A stretch of DNA of 64,000 bases from Forficula auricularia (GCA_024734495.1 JALMQS010000085.1:22263077-22327076), one strand, 5' to 3'; numbered from the stretch's first letter, positions 1 through 11,841 are shown. A program made the numbers and translations. The notes: generated by a model not told the origin, from the letters alone.

Positions 1-384
1 ACATGTATATTTTTATGTACTGGCACGATAGATTGTACATGCTTTCACATTAAATATTCAATAAATAAATAAATAAATAAATAAAAGATGGTCAAGTTTC
101 AAATGAAGGTAAAAAATTGCTAAATGTCTAACAAAAGAAAGAATTATTATTTCTAAAACGAATCAAATCGTTGAGTGCCTATGAGTTCAATGTGGTCTCA
201 CATATATAATGGGTGCATAGGCTACGTGAACCCACTGTGGATACATATCGCCTCTGGTGGCGTATGGAACCTTAATTTATAATAGACGGTGTCTCAAAAG
301 AAAGTTTATATTTGTTTAGCTTACTGCACGAACGCAACGAGTCCGAGGGGTGCGGGGGGTATGTCAATCGGTAGCTTGGCTCTT

Positions 385-848
385 GGGAATTCAGTCGCTA
401 TGGAGCGTTTCTCGGAAGCGAGCCGTCCGTTGTGCGTGCCAGAGTTTTTAAAAAACGGTCATTCGGCGACTGTAGAGCGTAGAAGATTCTCCAATATTCG
501 AGATTTTCGCCACTTAAATGATGCGCCAAGCATTCCTCCTTTTCGAAAATGGGTCAAAAAGTTTGAAGAGAGTGGTAGAACACTAGAAAAATCAAAATCC
601 GGGGGATCAAGGTCATCAAGAACGTTAGAAAACGTGGGGCATGTTAATCAGTCTGTTCGTGACAATCCGAATCTTTCAATTCGGAATCGAGCAAGTGATT
701 TCAATGTGCACATATCATCAAAAATTTCCTGGCTATAACCAAAGAACATGGTTCCAGCATGACGGAGCAACGTCACACACGTCCAATACGTCTCTGCCAC
801 GAGTTCGTGAAATTTGATCTCCAGGAGAGGTGACATCAATTGGCCTGC
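385..848 (+). pseudogene. Mariner-family transposase, N-terminal relict
   Basis: The plus-strand frame contains an N-terminal helix-turn-helix-like block typical of mariner-type transposases: around 450-540 it reads like FLKNGHSATVERRRFS, and then FRKWVKKFEESGRTLEKSKSG before a region resembling RTLENV and NPNLSIRNRAS. The frame stops at 738. Directly after, in a shifted frame, comes FQHDGATSHT with the second catalytic aspartate context of these enzymes, followed by a degraded stretch matching the segment just before the third catalytic residue. The central part of the enzyme between the helix-turn-helix and that aspartate is missing, so there is an internal deletion as well as frameshifts. 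The product cannot be active. Confidence 0.75.
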
Positions 849-923
849 ACCAACTCCTTTTTTTTTTTTTTTTTTTTAATGCAATCGAATGCAAGAAGGG
901 GTGCACCAGTAAAGGTGTAGCCC

Positions 924-3833
924 CTATGGATCTCGAAAGACCCTTGCATTACCGAAGAGAAGGGAAAGTTGATTAAGTGAGAGGTGTAGACGTAGGTGTC
1001 TATGCACCCTGGTTTTGAAGGTTTGAAGATCATAGGTGCTGGGAAAGATAGAGGCTGGGAGAGAGTTCCAGTTCCTTGAAGTCATGGGGATATATGTATT
1101 CGCGAATGAAGTGGTCCGGCACTTTTCCAATTTGACCGCAAAAGAGTGTTGGGAGTCGGCAAAACGTGTGCTGCGTGCAAAGTATGCTTTGGGGGGAATT
1201 ATTGATTTTATCTCATCAGAGCACCTGCCGTGATAGTATCTATAGAAAAGGGAAAGGGCAGAGACATCTCTTCGATGAGCCAACGAGTCGAGGGAGTCGG
1301 TGAGGGTAGAATCGTCAATTAGCCTGACGGCTCGTTTCTGAATTGCATCAAGGGTAGCAAGAGAATATTTTGAGGCTCCTCTCCACAGATGAGAGCAGTA
1401 TTCGAGACAGGGGCGGATTTGGGCCTTGTAGATGGTGAGAAGTTGTGGGGGTTTGTAAAATCGCTTGGACCTGAATAAGAAGCCAATCTTCCTTGCTGCA
1501 GATTTCGCCACAGAGGAGATGTGTTCATTCCAAGACAGGTCAGATGCGACAGAGACGCCCAACATGGATAGGCTGTCACACATTTTCAGGGTATTCGAAT
1601 CGAAGTGAATATCAGGGAAATCTCTATTTTCGCGCCTAGAAATTAGACAACATTGAGTCTTATTTGAATTAAAGTTAACTAAATTTTGAGAGCCCCATTT
1701 ATTCAGTTTGTTCTAGGTCGAGAGTAATTGAGGAGGCAATATTGATTCGATTATTCGGGAGAGAGGGTTTGCCGTGTAGAGTGCTATCGTCGGCGTAACA
1801 ATGAGTGGGGTTTGCCGTTTGATCAATAAGGTCGTTTATATAAATAAGGAAGAGTGTGGAGGAGATTACAGAGCCTTGGGGAACACCAGAGTTTGTAGAG
1901 AACGATTCAGATGATGTTCCATCCACCACAACTTTTATACTTCGGTTTGTCAGAAAGCTTTCTATCCATTTGCGAAGTGTTGGTGTGAATCCAAAGGCTG
2001 GCAGTTTGGCAAGAAGATTTTGTGCCAAACCTGGTCAAAAGCTTTGGAGATATCAAGGGCTACAGCGAGGGTTTCTTTTCCGGCCTCTAGAGTATTGTTG
2101 AAGGTGTGGGTGACATAGGTTAAGATGTCGCCTGTGGAACGATTTTGTCTGAATCCATATTGCCTATCGTGAATTAATTTATTGTTTTCTAAGTGATGAA
2201 GGACGTGTTGGTTTATGACTAATTCCATTAATTTGGAAAGAACAGAGGTGATCGAGATAGGCCTGTAATTAGAGATTTGAGATGTGTCTCCTTTTTAGGA
2301 ATAGGTGTGACTCTGGCTATTTTCCAGCTTTTGGGGAATATGCCCGACTCGTAAGAGAGTTGGAATAGCTTGGATAAGATAGGGGCAAGTTCAGGGGCGC
2401 ATTTTTTAATGAGAATTGGTGGGATGTTATCCGGGCCTGCGGCGGATTTGGAATTTAATTTATTAATGGCTTTTATGATTATTTGGGGCCTGAAAATTAT
2501 TTTGTTCATGAGGTTGGTTTGGGGGTATAAGTGGGCGGGTTAAGCCCTTTGTCATCTAAAGTGGAGTTAGTTGCGAAATAGGATGCTAGTGATTCGGCTT
2601 TTTCAGCGGGGGTCGTGGCTACTGAACCATTTGGGTGATAAAGGGGCGGAAAGTGAGGGGGACGCGAAATTTCTATTTATTGCCTTGTGTAACGAGAAAA
2701 AGGCCCGTTTTCCATTGGGGCAAGATGCGACGGTCAGCTATCGCTCTAGTCGAATGATTTCTTTGCCTCAGAGATGATTTTTTTGCACGAGCTTCGCGAC
2801 TTAGTAAATGCAACTCGGTCGCATTGCTAGCGTGAAAGTTGCCATTTCTGAAAATATTTGTTTTTTTCACGGACGGAATCTGCGCATTGTCTACCAGAAC
2901 CAAGGCTTAGATACCTTGTTCCCTTTAATCAATTTTGAGGGGATATAGGTTTCTAAAGCCTATTTGAAATGCCTGTTAAGGGCGTCTGCGAATTCTGAAG
3001 CGTTTTTATCTCTGATGCAGGAGTTCATTCCACTGGTAAGCGGCAAAAAAGTTACGTATGTCATTCCAATTAATGTTATCGTTATCGATTAGCCATATTT
3101 TTCTGGGGTTGGAGTGGGGTGACGGGGGTTTTGGTAAATTGGCTGGAGGTTTCAATTTTTATCAGATTGTGGTCAGATTTACCTAAAGGGGCCGAAATTT
3201 TGCTTCATAGGACGAAGGGGTGGGAAGTGATGAAAAGATCGAGAAGATTGGATTTTTCATTGGCTTTGTCTGGGATTCTTGTGGGGCCAGTTAATAATTG
3301 TGTGAGGCCACATGCCGTTGAGAAGATTTCAGCGTCGGAGCCTGCGGGGGAATTATGGCTAGAAAATTTTAGCCAATTTTTGTTGTGGACGTTAAAGTCA
3401 CCTAGAAAGATATTTCAGAAGATGGAAATTCTTTCAGGATATTGCAATGGCACTCAAGGAGGTAGTCAAAAAATTGTTTGTATCTGGGGTCTTTGGGGGC
3501 AAATATATTATGCAGAAGAATTTAGTTGAGTGGCCTAACGTGATTTTTGATCCATATGGCATCGAATTCATTGGATTCTAGATTAGTTAAACGCCTACTA
3601 GGGATGTCCTTTCTAATATAACAGCAGACACCTCCTTTTTTTCGAAATTTTGAATGAAGTGTATAGTTTTCGAATTGGTAGTCACGACCGTTAGATTTAT
3701 TCGCGTCAATTATAGTTTCGGATAGGCCTAAAAGAGCAGGTTTTTCATGTTCGAGATGTTGAAGTACGTCGTGTAAATTCGAATTGCGAGATAGACCGCG
3801 AATGTTGCAGAAATTGATTTTAATTGATGTCAT
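924..3833 (-). pseudogene. LINE endonuclease-reverse transcriptase, disrupted
   Basis: Minus-strand blocks in family order. The AP-type endonuclease starts near 3833 (MTSIKINFCNIRGLS), with GLSETI near 3720, GDFNVHNKNWL near 3400 and the SDHNLI-type catalytic block near 3180. Reverse transcriptase follows: SAAGPDNIPPILIKK (about 2450), GFRQNRSTGDILTYV and DISKAFDQVWHK (2150-2040), SGVPQGS (about 1880) and the catalytic YADDSTLHG (about 1790). The C-terminal part at 1583-924 has LEYCSHLWRGASKYSLATLD. Several frameshifts and stops break the frame between blocks, so the copy is dead. The C-terminal block recurs near 28.0 and 60.2 kb, showing a multicopy family. I place it by general resemblance to jockey/CR1-type LINEs; the clade is not certain. 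Confidence 0.85.
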
Positions 3834-4199
3834 TAGTAAGGAGAGTTTGAGGTGGAAATGAAGAGGGTGACAAGAAAAGTAAAGATAAGAGAGCCGGTAA
3901 ACCAATTAAAACTCCGAACTTGGATATATTTTTGAATATATTCAATATCAGTGAGCTCTTAGAAATTGGACAGTGGTTTTCACCGGGCGATTTGAAAAGG
4001 TTTAAATCTACCACTTGGATTGATTGTTAGTAGGGAAAATTATGAGCTATTTAATAAATTGCTAGATTGAGTCTTAAATTAATTGAAACTAGTTGATGTT
4101 GTTAGTGGGGAGAAGAATTATTTGTTATTAATTTAGATACTAGATTTCATAATAGATATATTTTAAATTATAAGATTATTATGTATAGAGATTATTATA

Positions 4200-5300
4200 T
4201 AATTATTATAGAACAATTAATATTTAAGGACCGTGCAATAATAAGAAAATGATATTAATAAAAAGATAATGAGAATTCGATTGAAAAAAGTTAAGGTAAT
4301 ATTTAAGATTTAAAATAAGATATTAGTTGAGTTTATTATAGAACAATTAATGTTTAGAAATCTGTGTAATAATAGAACATATAATTATTAATAAAATGAA
4401 GTTTATTTAAAAATATATATATTATGCATTTTAGAAATGAAAAAAATGAGAAAACGAATTAGAATTAAAATTAAAAGTAAGTATGACATGAAATTGAAAC
4501 AGGTTTAATATTAGAATGTTTCAGAATAAAATATTAGATTCAAAAAAGATAAAGAATATTTAAGATTTAAATAAGATATTGGTTGAGTTTATTATAGAAC
4601 AATTAATATTTAGAAACTGTGTAATAATAGAACATATAATATTAATAAAATGAAGTTTATTTAAAAATATATATATTATGTATTTTAGAAATGAAAAAAA
4701 TGAGAAAACGAATTAGAATTAAAATTAAAAGTAAGATGACTTTGAAATTGAAATCAGTTTAATATTGAATGTTCGGAAATACAAATATTCGATTGAAAAA
4801 AGTTAAGGTAATATTTAAGATTTAAAATAAGATATTAGTTGAGTTTATTATAGAACAATTAATGTTTAGAAACTGTGTAATAATAGAACATATAATATTA
4901 ATAAAATGAAGTTTATTTAAAAAATATATATATTATGTATTTTAGAAATGAAAAAAATGAGAAAACAGAATTAGAATTAAAATTAAAAGTAAGATGACTT
5001 GAAATTGAAACAGTTTAATATTGAATGTTCGGAAATAAAATATTTAAATCGGAATGTTCAGATATAATATTTGCATATTCGGATGGAAAATATTTGGGCG
5101 AAACAGTTGTTGTCAAAAGCTGAATTTGGTTGTTTGTTTAGGGTAGGGTGGGGTGAATGGCCTGTCGGGGCATGTGTCTTTTTCGGAACAGAGATGATAG
5201 ATAGATATTAAAATAAGATATTGAGTTGAAATTATTAAAGAATTATTTTAGAACAATTGGTATTTAAAACCGTGCAATAATAAATAAATAATATTATTAA
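4200..5300. repeat. Tandem repeat, 256-bp monomer, AT-rich
   Basis: The word GAACAATTAAT recurs at 4341, 4597 and 4853, exactly 256 bp apart each time, with long near-identical sequence between (including AACATATAAT and AATGAAAAAAATGAGAAAAC). A shortened copy begins at 4211 (130 bp before the next) and a diverged one at 5251. The array lies just upstream of the LINE endonuclease start, where LINEs of some lineages keep tandem promoter monomers; that role is inference. It may instead be an unrelated minisatellite caught in the insertion. Confidence 0.85.
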
Positions 5301-5724
5301 AACGAAGTTTATTAAAAATATATATATACGTATATATTTAAAAATGAAAAAATGAAAGTACGAATGAAAAATTAAGAAATCAAGTAGAAAGATCTATTTG
5401 ATAATATTTTATGAGAAATATATGTTGTTTGAAAGGAGGGAGATTGACGGGGGCTGATTTATGATGGGTTTCTGGAAAGTTGGGTTGACTGGCTAGATAA
5501 AAGGGATGTTGGCTGCAAGTGCCTTTGGTAGATTTAGCTAGATGTTAATATTATATTGAATAATATATTGATCGAATTAAATTAGAGGGGATGAAAAATA
5601 AAAATAATATTTTTATATCACTGGATTAAGAAAAATAATTATGAGGTTTTCGTACAAATTAAGAATAAAAGATTGAGTGTGAGTGTTAAATATTCACGAA
5701 TCGTTGAGGAGCACAAAGTGACAG

Positions 5725-5997
5725 ATGCGTACTGTCGGACGTCCAAGGCTGGAATTTCCTTTCAAGAGCGTTCCTGATTTAACCCCTATGGACTTTTTCC
5801 TATGGGGTAATCTCAAATCTAAAGTTTACGCCAATAAACCGACTTCCCTGGCACATTTGAAACAAAATATCCATCACGAAATGGAAGCCATCACGGAGTC
5901 TACCCGTCGAGCCGCCATAAGAAATTTTACTGTTCGATTAAATGAGTGCCGGAAACGCCAGCGTTTACATTTGGATGATATTATTTTTAAGAAATAA
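5725..5997 (+). pseudogene. Mariner-family transposase, C-terminal relict
   Basis: The frame encodes PDLTPMDFFLWGNLKSKVYA, the hallmark catalytic block of mariner-type DDE transposases in which the aspartate of the PDLTPxDFFLWG motif is the third catalytic residue, and then a C-terminal tail ending LHLDDIIFKK and a stop at 5995-5997. It continues the transposase broken near 848: the last recognisable residues there precede this block in the family. The first residues before PDLTP are not transposase-like and belong to the inserted DNA. This is the downstream half of one interrupted gene. Confidence 0.8.
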
Positions 5998-6104
5998 ATT
6001 CCCAAATTGTGTACTTTAATAATTAATAAACATTTTTTGATAGACGGCTTACTTTTTTTTTAATCGATCCACTAAATATAAACTTTCTTTTGAGATACCT
6101 TGTA

Positions 6105-6721
6105 TAACGGCGGCAGTCAACGTGTTAAAAATCCTATTTATACAAAGTAGGCCAAAAGTAGGTTGACATAAGCATTAGAAGATTGGATTTTGATTTCTCA
6201 TAATTATTTATTTTTATTTTACAGGTAATGAAAACGCGGAATCTGAGTGTAGAGTGGGCGAGGAGGGAAAATGCCCGGGCATTTCTTCCGACGGCACTGC
6301 TACACATTATTCTTTTTTCTTTTTTTCTTTTACAACTCGAAAGAAAGCAGATCCTGTTTCTTGAATGTTCTCTCAGAATTGTTTCATTGTTCTCAATAGC
6401 TGTAAAATAAAAATGAAAAATAAAACCCGATAGGCAGGTGTGCTATATATCGGTTTACTTTTATACCACCTGTATAATGCTAAAGAATTTATATTTTGAT
6501 AATTCTATCTATTTCTATTTATGTCAAAACCAAACAGATTCCGTGTAAAAGAAAAAAATTAATCTAAATCACATATAGTGTGTCCATGTTGTGACATAGA
6601 CATGCTTTGGTATTTTAGGCAAAACGTTTCAACAAAAATAAAATAAATTACAAATAACAAACAGAGAAAGAGAGAGAATGATTGATGCGAGGGGTGGGAG
6701 GGTTGTTTTTGAATTGAATAG

Positions 6722-6758
<37 letters not shown>

Positions 6759-7300
6759 AATTGGAATTGGAATTGGAATACAGACCTCCCACACCCTCCT
6801 GGCTAACAACGGTGTCGAGGACCAAAACGGGCGCCGCGTTCCGCCCGTCCAGCCCTAAAGCAACCCAAACAACGTTTCGCAGTTACATTTATAAATAAAA
6901 AAAAATTAAAATTTATCTATAAAATAAATTATGATATAAGCACGCGGGGGATTCCGACAATTCGTGACAGCCAGCCATTTATTTCAACTTCAGAATGAAA
7001 GTGGATGGTGAAAAAAGAGCATTATTTCAGCCAGTGGTTCTCAACCAGTGAGCAGTCAAACCTTTGCCAATGTCCCGGTAAAAATTATGAATTATTGTTT
7101 TTCATTACTTAATATGTTATCATTATTTATTTAAATTAAAATATTTTTGTATCTTTTTTACTACTAAGTAAATACCTACATACTTATATATATAATAACA
7201 TGAGAATAAATACAATACGTTAGTAAAAATTTGTTCTTAATTGTAAATATTATTTAAAACAGTTAGATATATAATATGTATTTATATATACATTAATAGC
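6105..7300. other. No gene seen; microsatellite and GC-rich patch
   Basis: Mostly AT-rich non-coding DNA. It holds a (GA)13 microsatellite at about 6727-6752. Right after it, 6780-6860 is unusually GC-rich for this window and open in more than one frame for a short distance; no family was recognised. Confidence 0.5.
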
Positions 7301-7303
7301 TGA

Positions 7304-8047
7304 GAAGCCCGCCTTCGGCGAGCGTCTCCGCTAGCCAGGGAGTTACGCCCCCTGGACCCACACCCCACACCCCAACCCCATTCTCCGCACCCAGCCTGCA
7401 CCCCACTACGCACTCTTCCCACCCCCACCCCCGCACCTCACTCCGTACCCAGTATCTGCATTTCTAGCTCCCTAGAGGCCCACAGATTATGTATACAAAA
7501 TTTGGTTGAGTTTGCTCCAAGGCCAAGAAAAAGATGCGAAGCCTTTTTTTTGTTTTAGACCACAAAATAAAAAATCCCCCATTTTTCAGTTCAGGGATCA
7601 AATTTCAAAAGAATAAAAAAACTTTCCCAAGATTTAGCATTAATAAACCTATGTACCAAATTTGAAATGCTAAAACCTAAAAACTCGAGGAGATAGAGCA
7701 CTTTAAAAATTTCAAAAATTTACCCCAAAATGACTATATCTCGCTTTCATGGGACAAATAGAGCAAAATACTCAAATATGTTTTTTTGAATTTCAATGCT
7801 TCACCTTTCTAAACTAAACCCATATCGATATCTTTTCTGGTTCAAGAGATCTTGAAAAACTTGAATCTTGGGGCCCTTTCCCCCATTTAGGGTTCGAATT
7901 TCAAAAAATCCCTTCCTAGCGCACCCGTAAATCGTTGAAAGAATATACACTCCAAATTTCATCTTTCTAGGTCAAGCGGTTTAGACTATGCGTTGATAGA
8001 TGAATGAATGATGAAACATCACCTTCTCTTTTTATATATATTAAGAT
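7304..8047 (-). mobile_element. Helitron-like non-autonomous element
   Basis: Read on the minus strand, it begins TCTTAATATATATAAAAAGA near 8047 and ends near 7304 with a short GC hairpin (CGCCGAAGGCG) followed by CTA, close to the 5'-TC, 3'-hairpin-plus-CTRR plan of Helitrons. The start and hairpin resemble the copy at 38.45-39.41 kb, and both share an inner phrase GTATACAAAATTTGGTTGAG type sequence in opposite orientations. No Rep/helicase is present. The last base of the CTRR end is imperfect, so the boundary is provisional. Confidence 0.55.
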
Positions 8048-9323
8048 AGATAATACATCTATCTATAGTAGTAAGCTTATTTAAAGTAAAATTTATTAGA
8101 TCCTTGGTGGGCCGTCAAATTTTTAAATCATCAAATTTTCCATGAGGGAAAAAAAGGTTGATAATCACTGCTTTAAGCTTATTTGAACTATAATTTGATT
8201 TGATTTTCGTTTTTCAGTCAACTCCAAAATTTCAAATGAGAATCTGAGAGTTGAGCGGGAGTATCCGTTGGAGGGATCTTTTAAAAAGAGAAAGCTTGGA
8301 TAAGAAAAAAAATTAAATGTGTAATCACAAGTAACATAACAAAATTAAAATCCTTGCATCTGTGAGAACAGAAAATGTAAAAAAGATGAAATTTAATAGC
8401 GAGTTTGGGACTCAAAAATTTTTAATTAGAACATCCATTCCTGGTAAATTTGAACTTACTTGATTTTTTGAGCATGCAAATTTAATCAATTTAATTAATT
8501 TGAAATTTTCTCTCATTTAAGGTGTATTTATTGGACTGTCATTCTTTTTCTTTTTTTTCTCCTTTCCTTTTAAACCTAAATTTGTTATTTGTGATCATAC
8601 TTAGCAGTCGATGAGTATTTCTATTTGAATTTGAAATGGCAACTGCCCCCCCCCCCCCTCCCCCCATTCCCAGATGCTTTCGGAAATCGAGAATATCATC
8701 AAATCATATTGTTCAAATAGACTTTGCAAATGTAATTTTTCTTGCCATCATCCAATAGCGATAGCGTTCCACTGTCAAAAGGCTTCCACGGCTGGCTGGT
8801 CGAATATCTCGCTATTTTAATATGTATATGGTAAAGCATATCTAGGAAAATAATCAAAAGCTGGTTTTATGTTAGAAATTTAAGTATCTATTTTTATAGA
8901 ATTTATCTAATTTGACATTAATAATAAAAAAAAAAAATGTAATAAAATAAGAAAATAAATTTTATTTAAAAAAAATGTTTCAAATTTTATTTTTAGGAAA
9001 TGATTAGATGTCTAACACACACACCTCAAATGGATGGTTGGAGTGAAAAAATAAAAAAAAGGAAAAGTCATATATATTCATAATATTGCAATATCCCGAA
9101 ATACCAAACCTTCACTTATTATATTAAATTATCTATGTAGTAATAGGAAAACTTTTCATTGATTTAAATGCCAGAATCTCAACTAAATTTATAGTAGAGA
9201 ATCACTGGCGATAATTTGAGACTATTATATCAATAAAATAATCCTAGTGGGAAACAAAAAGGTTTTCAAAATTATCATTAACATTTACAACTCAAGAAAG
9301 CGAAATAATTAATTTAAATTTTT
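8048..9323. other. No gene seen; AT-rich intergenic or intronic DNA
   Basis: Only homopolymers and short AT repeats stand out, for example a C tract at about 8647-8659. No exon of the expected downstream part of ANO8 was recognised here. Confidence 0.5.
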
Positions 9324-9392
9324 TTAGATGAAGGAGGAGGTATCAGCCAAAGTTGCATCCGCTGGCTTCAAAAAAAACACCCTGAATAAAAC

Positions 9393-9424
9393 GTTTCGGC
9401 CTGAATTTATTTGGCCATCTTCAG
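9393..9424 (-). ncRNA. Hammerhead ribozyme-like core (left arm)
   Basis: On the minus strand: CTGAAGA, then a stem of TGGCC and GGCC closed by AAATAAATTCA, then GAAAC. This matches the conserved hammerhead pattern CUGANGA, stem II, GAAA. The strand that should contain the cleavage site was not confirmed by eye, so self-cleavage is a prediction. Confidence 0.55.
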
Positions 9425-9678
9425 TTAATTGGGATACAAAATTTACAAATAGATGTTAACATTATATATTTTATGCTTATTATCATAATATTACAAGTTG
9501 ACCAAGTTGGTTGTTTAAACTTACAGTTATACACAAAATGCGGTACACATGTTTGATTGAACCAAGCCTTGTCAAAAATAAAAATTGTAACATCATGAAA
9601 ATTTATAATGTGCCTGTACCCGAAGATTCGGAATGAATGTAATGAGTTTATATAAATTTTTTTCTATATAATTAAATA

Positions 9679-9830
9679 TTTTTTTTTTTTTTTTATGATA
9701 TTGATGTGAGAAGGAGATCACCAGAAGGTCCATCCCCTAAAGGCCTGTATGGGCTGGCCCCTCCATCGTGAAAAGAACAGAGTAGAAGGAAAGAAGCCGG
9801 GATCACGAGCCAAATCTCAGAAAGTTAGAT
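9679..9830 (-). mobile_element. LINE 3' end fragment
   Basis: A T run at about 9676-9693 is followed by a block containing GGCCCCTCCATCGTGAAAAG, which is closely matched by CCCCTCCATCGTGAAAAGAA at about 60035 behind another T run. That second place is the 3' untranslated end of a LINE of the family seen at 0.9-3.8 kb. So this is a 5'-truncated minus-strand insertion lying inside the hammerhead-bearing inverted element. Confidence 0.65.
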
Positions 9831-10315
9831 ACCCTTATATAAACTTATTACATTCATTCCGAACCTCCGGGCACAGGCACGTTATACATTTGCATGGAGC
9901 TACAATTTTTATTTTTGACAAGGCTTGGTTCGATCACATATGTGCCCATAATTATGAAAGTGGTCTAAGTCATTGATTGTTAGTTTCGAGATATTTAAAG
10001 ATTTATAAAGTAAACAAGATTCGAATTCTGTATGAGACAACTAGAAATTCACATAACGGTTCAATTTTATGCAATTTTTCAAAACCAACATCTTATTATT
10101 GTACTTTTTAAATAGATGGAATATAAAATATGAAAAAACTAATTTTTTAATTTTTTTGACTTAGTCCACTTTCATAATTATGGGCACATATGGGTACCGC
10201 AATTTGTGTATAACTGTAAGTTTAAACAACCAACTTGGTCAACTTGCAATATTATGATAATAAACATAAAATATATAATGTTAACATCTATTTGTAAATT
10301 TTGTAGCCCAATTAA

Positions 10316-10347
10316 CTGAAGATGGCCAAATAAATTCAGGCCGAAGC
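10316..10347 (+). ncRNA. Hammerhead-like core with mutated GAAA box (right arm)
   Basis: Inverted partner of the core at 9393-9424. It keeps CTGAAGA and stem TGGCC/GGCC but reads GAAGC where the other copy has GAAAC. The A-to-G change hits an invariant core position of hammerheads, so this copy is expected to be inactive. Confidence 0.5.
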
Positions 10348-10709
10348 GTTTTATTCAGGGTGTTTTATTGAACGCAGCGCATCCAACTTTGGCTGATATC
10401 TCCTCCTTCATCTAATATAGTTCCATCGGAGACACGAACTCTAACAATAATTAAATTATGTAGAAATCAACTTTGAGATTTAAATAAATTTTCAAATAGA
10501 TAAAATCAAAAGCATGAAATGATTCAAGTGTTGAAAAAAATACTCATGTGAAGAGAAATTTAGTGTTTTGTATTTTAAAATGGAAAAAAGAATGATCGTG
10601 AGGTCTAAAAGAAGTGGGAATAAGAGAGAGAAAATGACGAAATCAAATAAGATGCATGCACCCTGAAAGAAAGAAAGAGAGAGTGTTGAGAGAAATTAAT
10701 TGAACGTAC

Positions 10710-10862
10710 TGAAAAGAGTGGTCTGGGCTCGATAAGCAGCTCATCGCGTTGGTCAAGTGTCCCCCATCGATAAGCAAGTTCAGCGCTATAACGTTTCCAG
10801 GCCTCCACGTAGATACTTGCCCAGAGGACGTTAAAAAGTGAGAAAAGCACGTAGCCCACATC
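10710..10862 (-). CDS. ANO8: Anoctamin-8-like, exon with first TM/cytosolic loop block
   Basis: The minus-strand exon begins after AG with DVGYVLFSLFNVLWASIYVE and continues through WKRYSAELAYRWGTLDQRDE to EPRPLFS before a GT donor (GTACGT at 10709-10704). Human ANO8 has the same order: a hydrophobic helix, then EEWKRRGAELAYKWGTLD and EPRP. The block is diagnostic for the ANO8/ANO10 branch of the TMEM16 family of membrane scramblases and channels. It is 153 bp, phase 0 at both ends. It is the most downstream exon of the gene I could find; the large remaining transmembrane part should lie left of the window. The transcript would span from 34.0 kb to beyond 10.7 kb. An exon of about ten residues between this one and the exon at 19298 appears to be missing from my reading, as the phases do not match. 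Confidence 0.9.
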
Positions 10863-11240
10863 CTCGGTTGCTTGGTCACCACCGCAAAAGCATAACTATT
10901 ATATATCATCCATCCAATGCAAATTCAATAAGTGGCGTGGGTGGGCAAAAAAACAAACGAGAAAGGGACAAACAATTAGAAAAGGGTGCCTTGGAGAAGA
11001 AAAATATACAGAATTGTGTGTGGGTGGGTGAACGTGCCATAGAGCCAAATTACATATAATATAAAGATGAACATTGTTAAATTTCACTTTGGACAGGTTC
11101 AAAATGGTGCGTAATTTAAAAATTCTTGTGGCTATTCGCACACCCTCTAAATAGATACATTCACGAGCAAAAACAATTTCTATTTTTGTTATTCTAATTC
11201 TATAATACGAATTTATTTTTGGACCACATATGGTATAATA

Positions 11241-11841
11241 TGTATAGGAAATAATCCCGATGATGGATGAAGATGAGTTTTTGACTCGAAAGGCTTGGTG
11301 GAAAGATGTCGGAGGAGCGCCGATGTCGTCGATTTTCTTCAGAGGTGAAAACCTCTCTTGGTGGCGTAAAGCCGTGAAATTTGCTTTCCCAAAATAAGAA
11401 TTGGCCCGGAGGCTTGTGAAAAATGCTTTTTAAAAATAAGAAATTGCCCTGAGGCGGTGAAAAATGCTTTCAACAAAATAAATGGCACAAGGCCCGAAAT
11501 TTATTACTTCTTCGTGGTTACAAGATTTCGTACAGCGTTGTTTCTTTAATCGTTCCAAAGTCGACAGGCGAACTCTTGGAGAGCGTAAAACAGCTCTTCA
11601 CACAGCGAGAGCTGAATTGCAACTGCCTGCTAATTACGGCTTCGTCTCTTTTATAGCCGTGGATTTAATTGGTAATTAAGGTGATTGGTTAATAATTTTT
11701 CCTAGATCGCGCTCGATTAATTATAAAAGGGCGTGGTCTCCTTCTTCGCTAATTAGTCTTTCATAAGCCACGAATCGATTAACATCGAAAAATAAATTAC
11801 ATTTCTAATTGAAAACAAAAGGCAGAAAATCGATCCCTACA
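11241..11841 (-). repeat. 3' LTR of the Gypsy element
   Basis: 601 bp, starting TGTATAGG and ending CCCTACA on the plus strand, so it has TG...CA ends. It contains the 65-codon open frame at 11482-11679, which is repeated exactly in the other LTR and is not a gene. Confidence 0.9.

Larger units (their letters stand above)
858..5690 (-). mobile_element. LINE (non-LTR retrotransposon, jockey/CR1-like) inserted in mariner
   Basis: On the plus strand the element starts with a T run (about 858-877), which is the poly-A tail of a minus-strand LINE. Reading leftward from about 3.83 kb come endonuclease, reverse transcriptase and C-terminal domains, all in the same direction. It sits between the two halves of the mariner transposase, so it is the younger insertion. 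The right limit is uncertain: after the endonuclease start there is 1.6 kb of very AT-rich DNA with a tandem repeat before transposase sequence resumes near 5740. No gag-like ORF1 is visible. Confidence 0.75.
285..6102 (+). mobile_element. Mariner-family DNA transposon, split by a LINE
   Basis: Inverted termini are visible at 285-313 and 6074-6102; both share the core TCTCAAAAGAAAGTTTATAT read inward, and each is flanked by TA (283-284 and 6103-6104), the target duplication of the Tc1/mariner superfamily. Between them are the two ends of a transposase on the plus strand (about 385-848 and 5725-5997) separated by about 4.9 kb of foreign sequence. The termini and the transposase orientation agree, so this is one old element enlarged by a later insertion rather than two elements. 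Confidence 0.85.
9324..10414. mobile_element. Inverted pair of hammerhead-type repeats
   Basis: Two arms of about 230 bp, 9324-9555 and 10186-10414, are near-identical inverted copies; both carry the phrase CAACTTGGTCAACTTG or its complement and end in ATGAAGGAGGAG. Each arm contains a hammerhead-like core (9393-9424 minus strand, 10316-10347 plus strand). The interior includes a LINE 3' tail (9679-9830) and another inner inverted phrase around CCCATAATTATGAAAGTGG. No protein-coding domain is seen, so it is non-autonomous. Confidence 0.75.

Noticed and set aside
11482..11679. 65-codon open frame beginning MAQGPKFITSS
   Set aside because: It lies in the LTR and recurs unchanged at 16996-17193 because the LTR is repeated; no domain.
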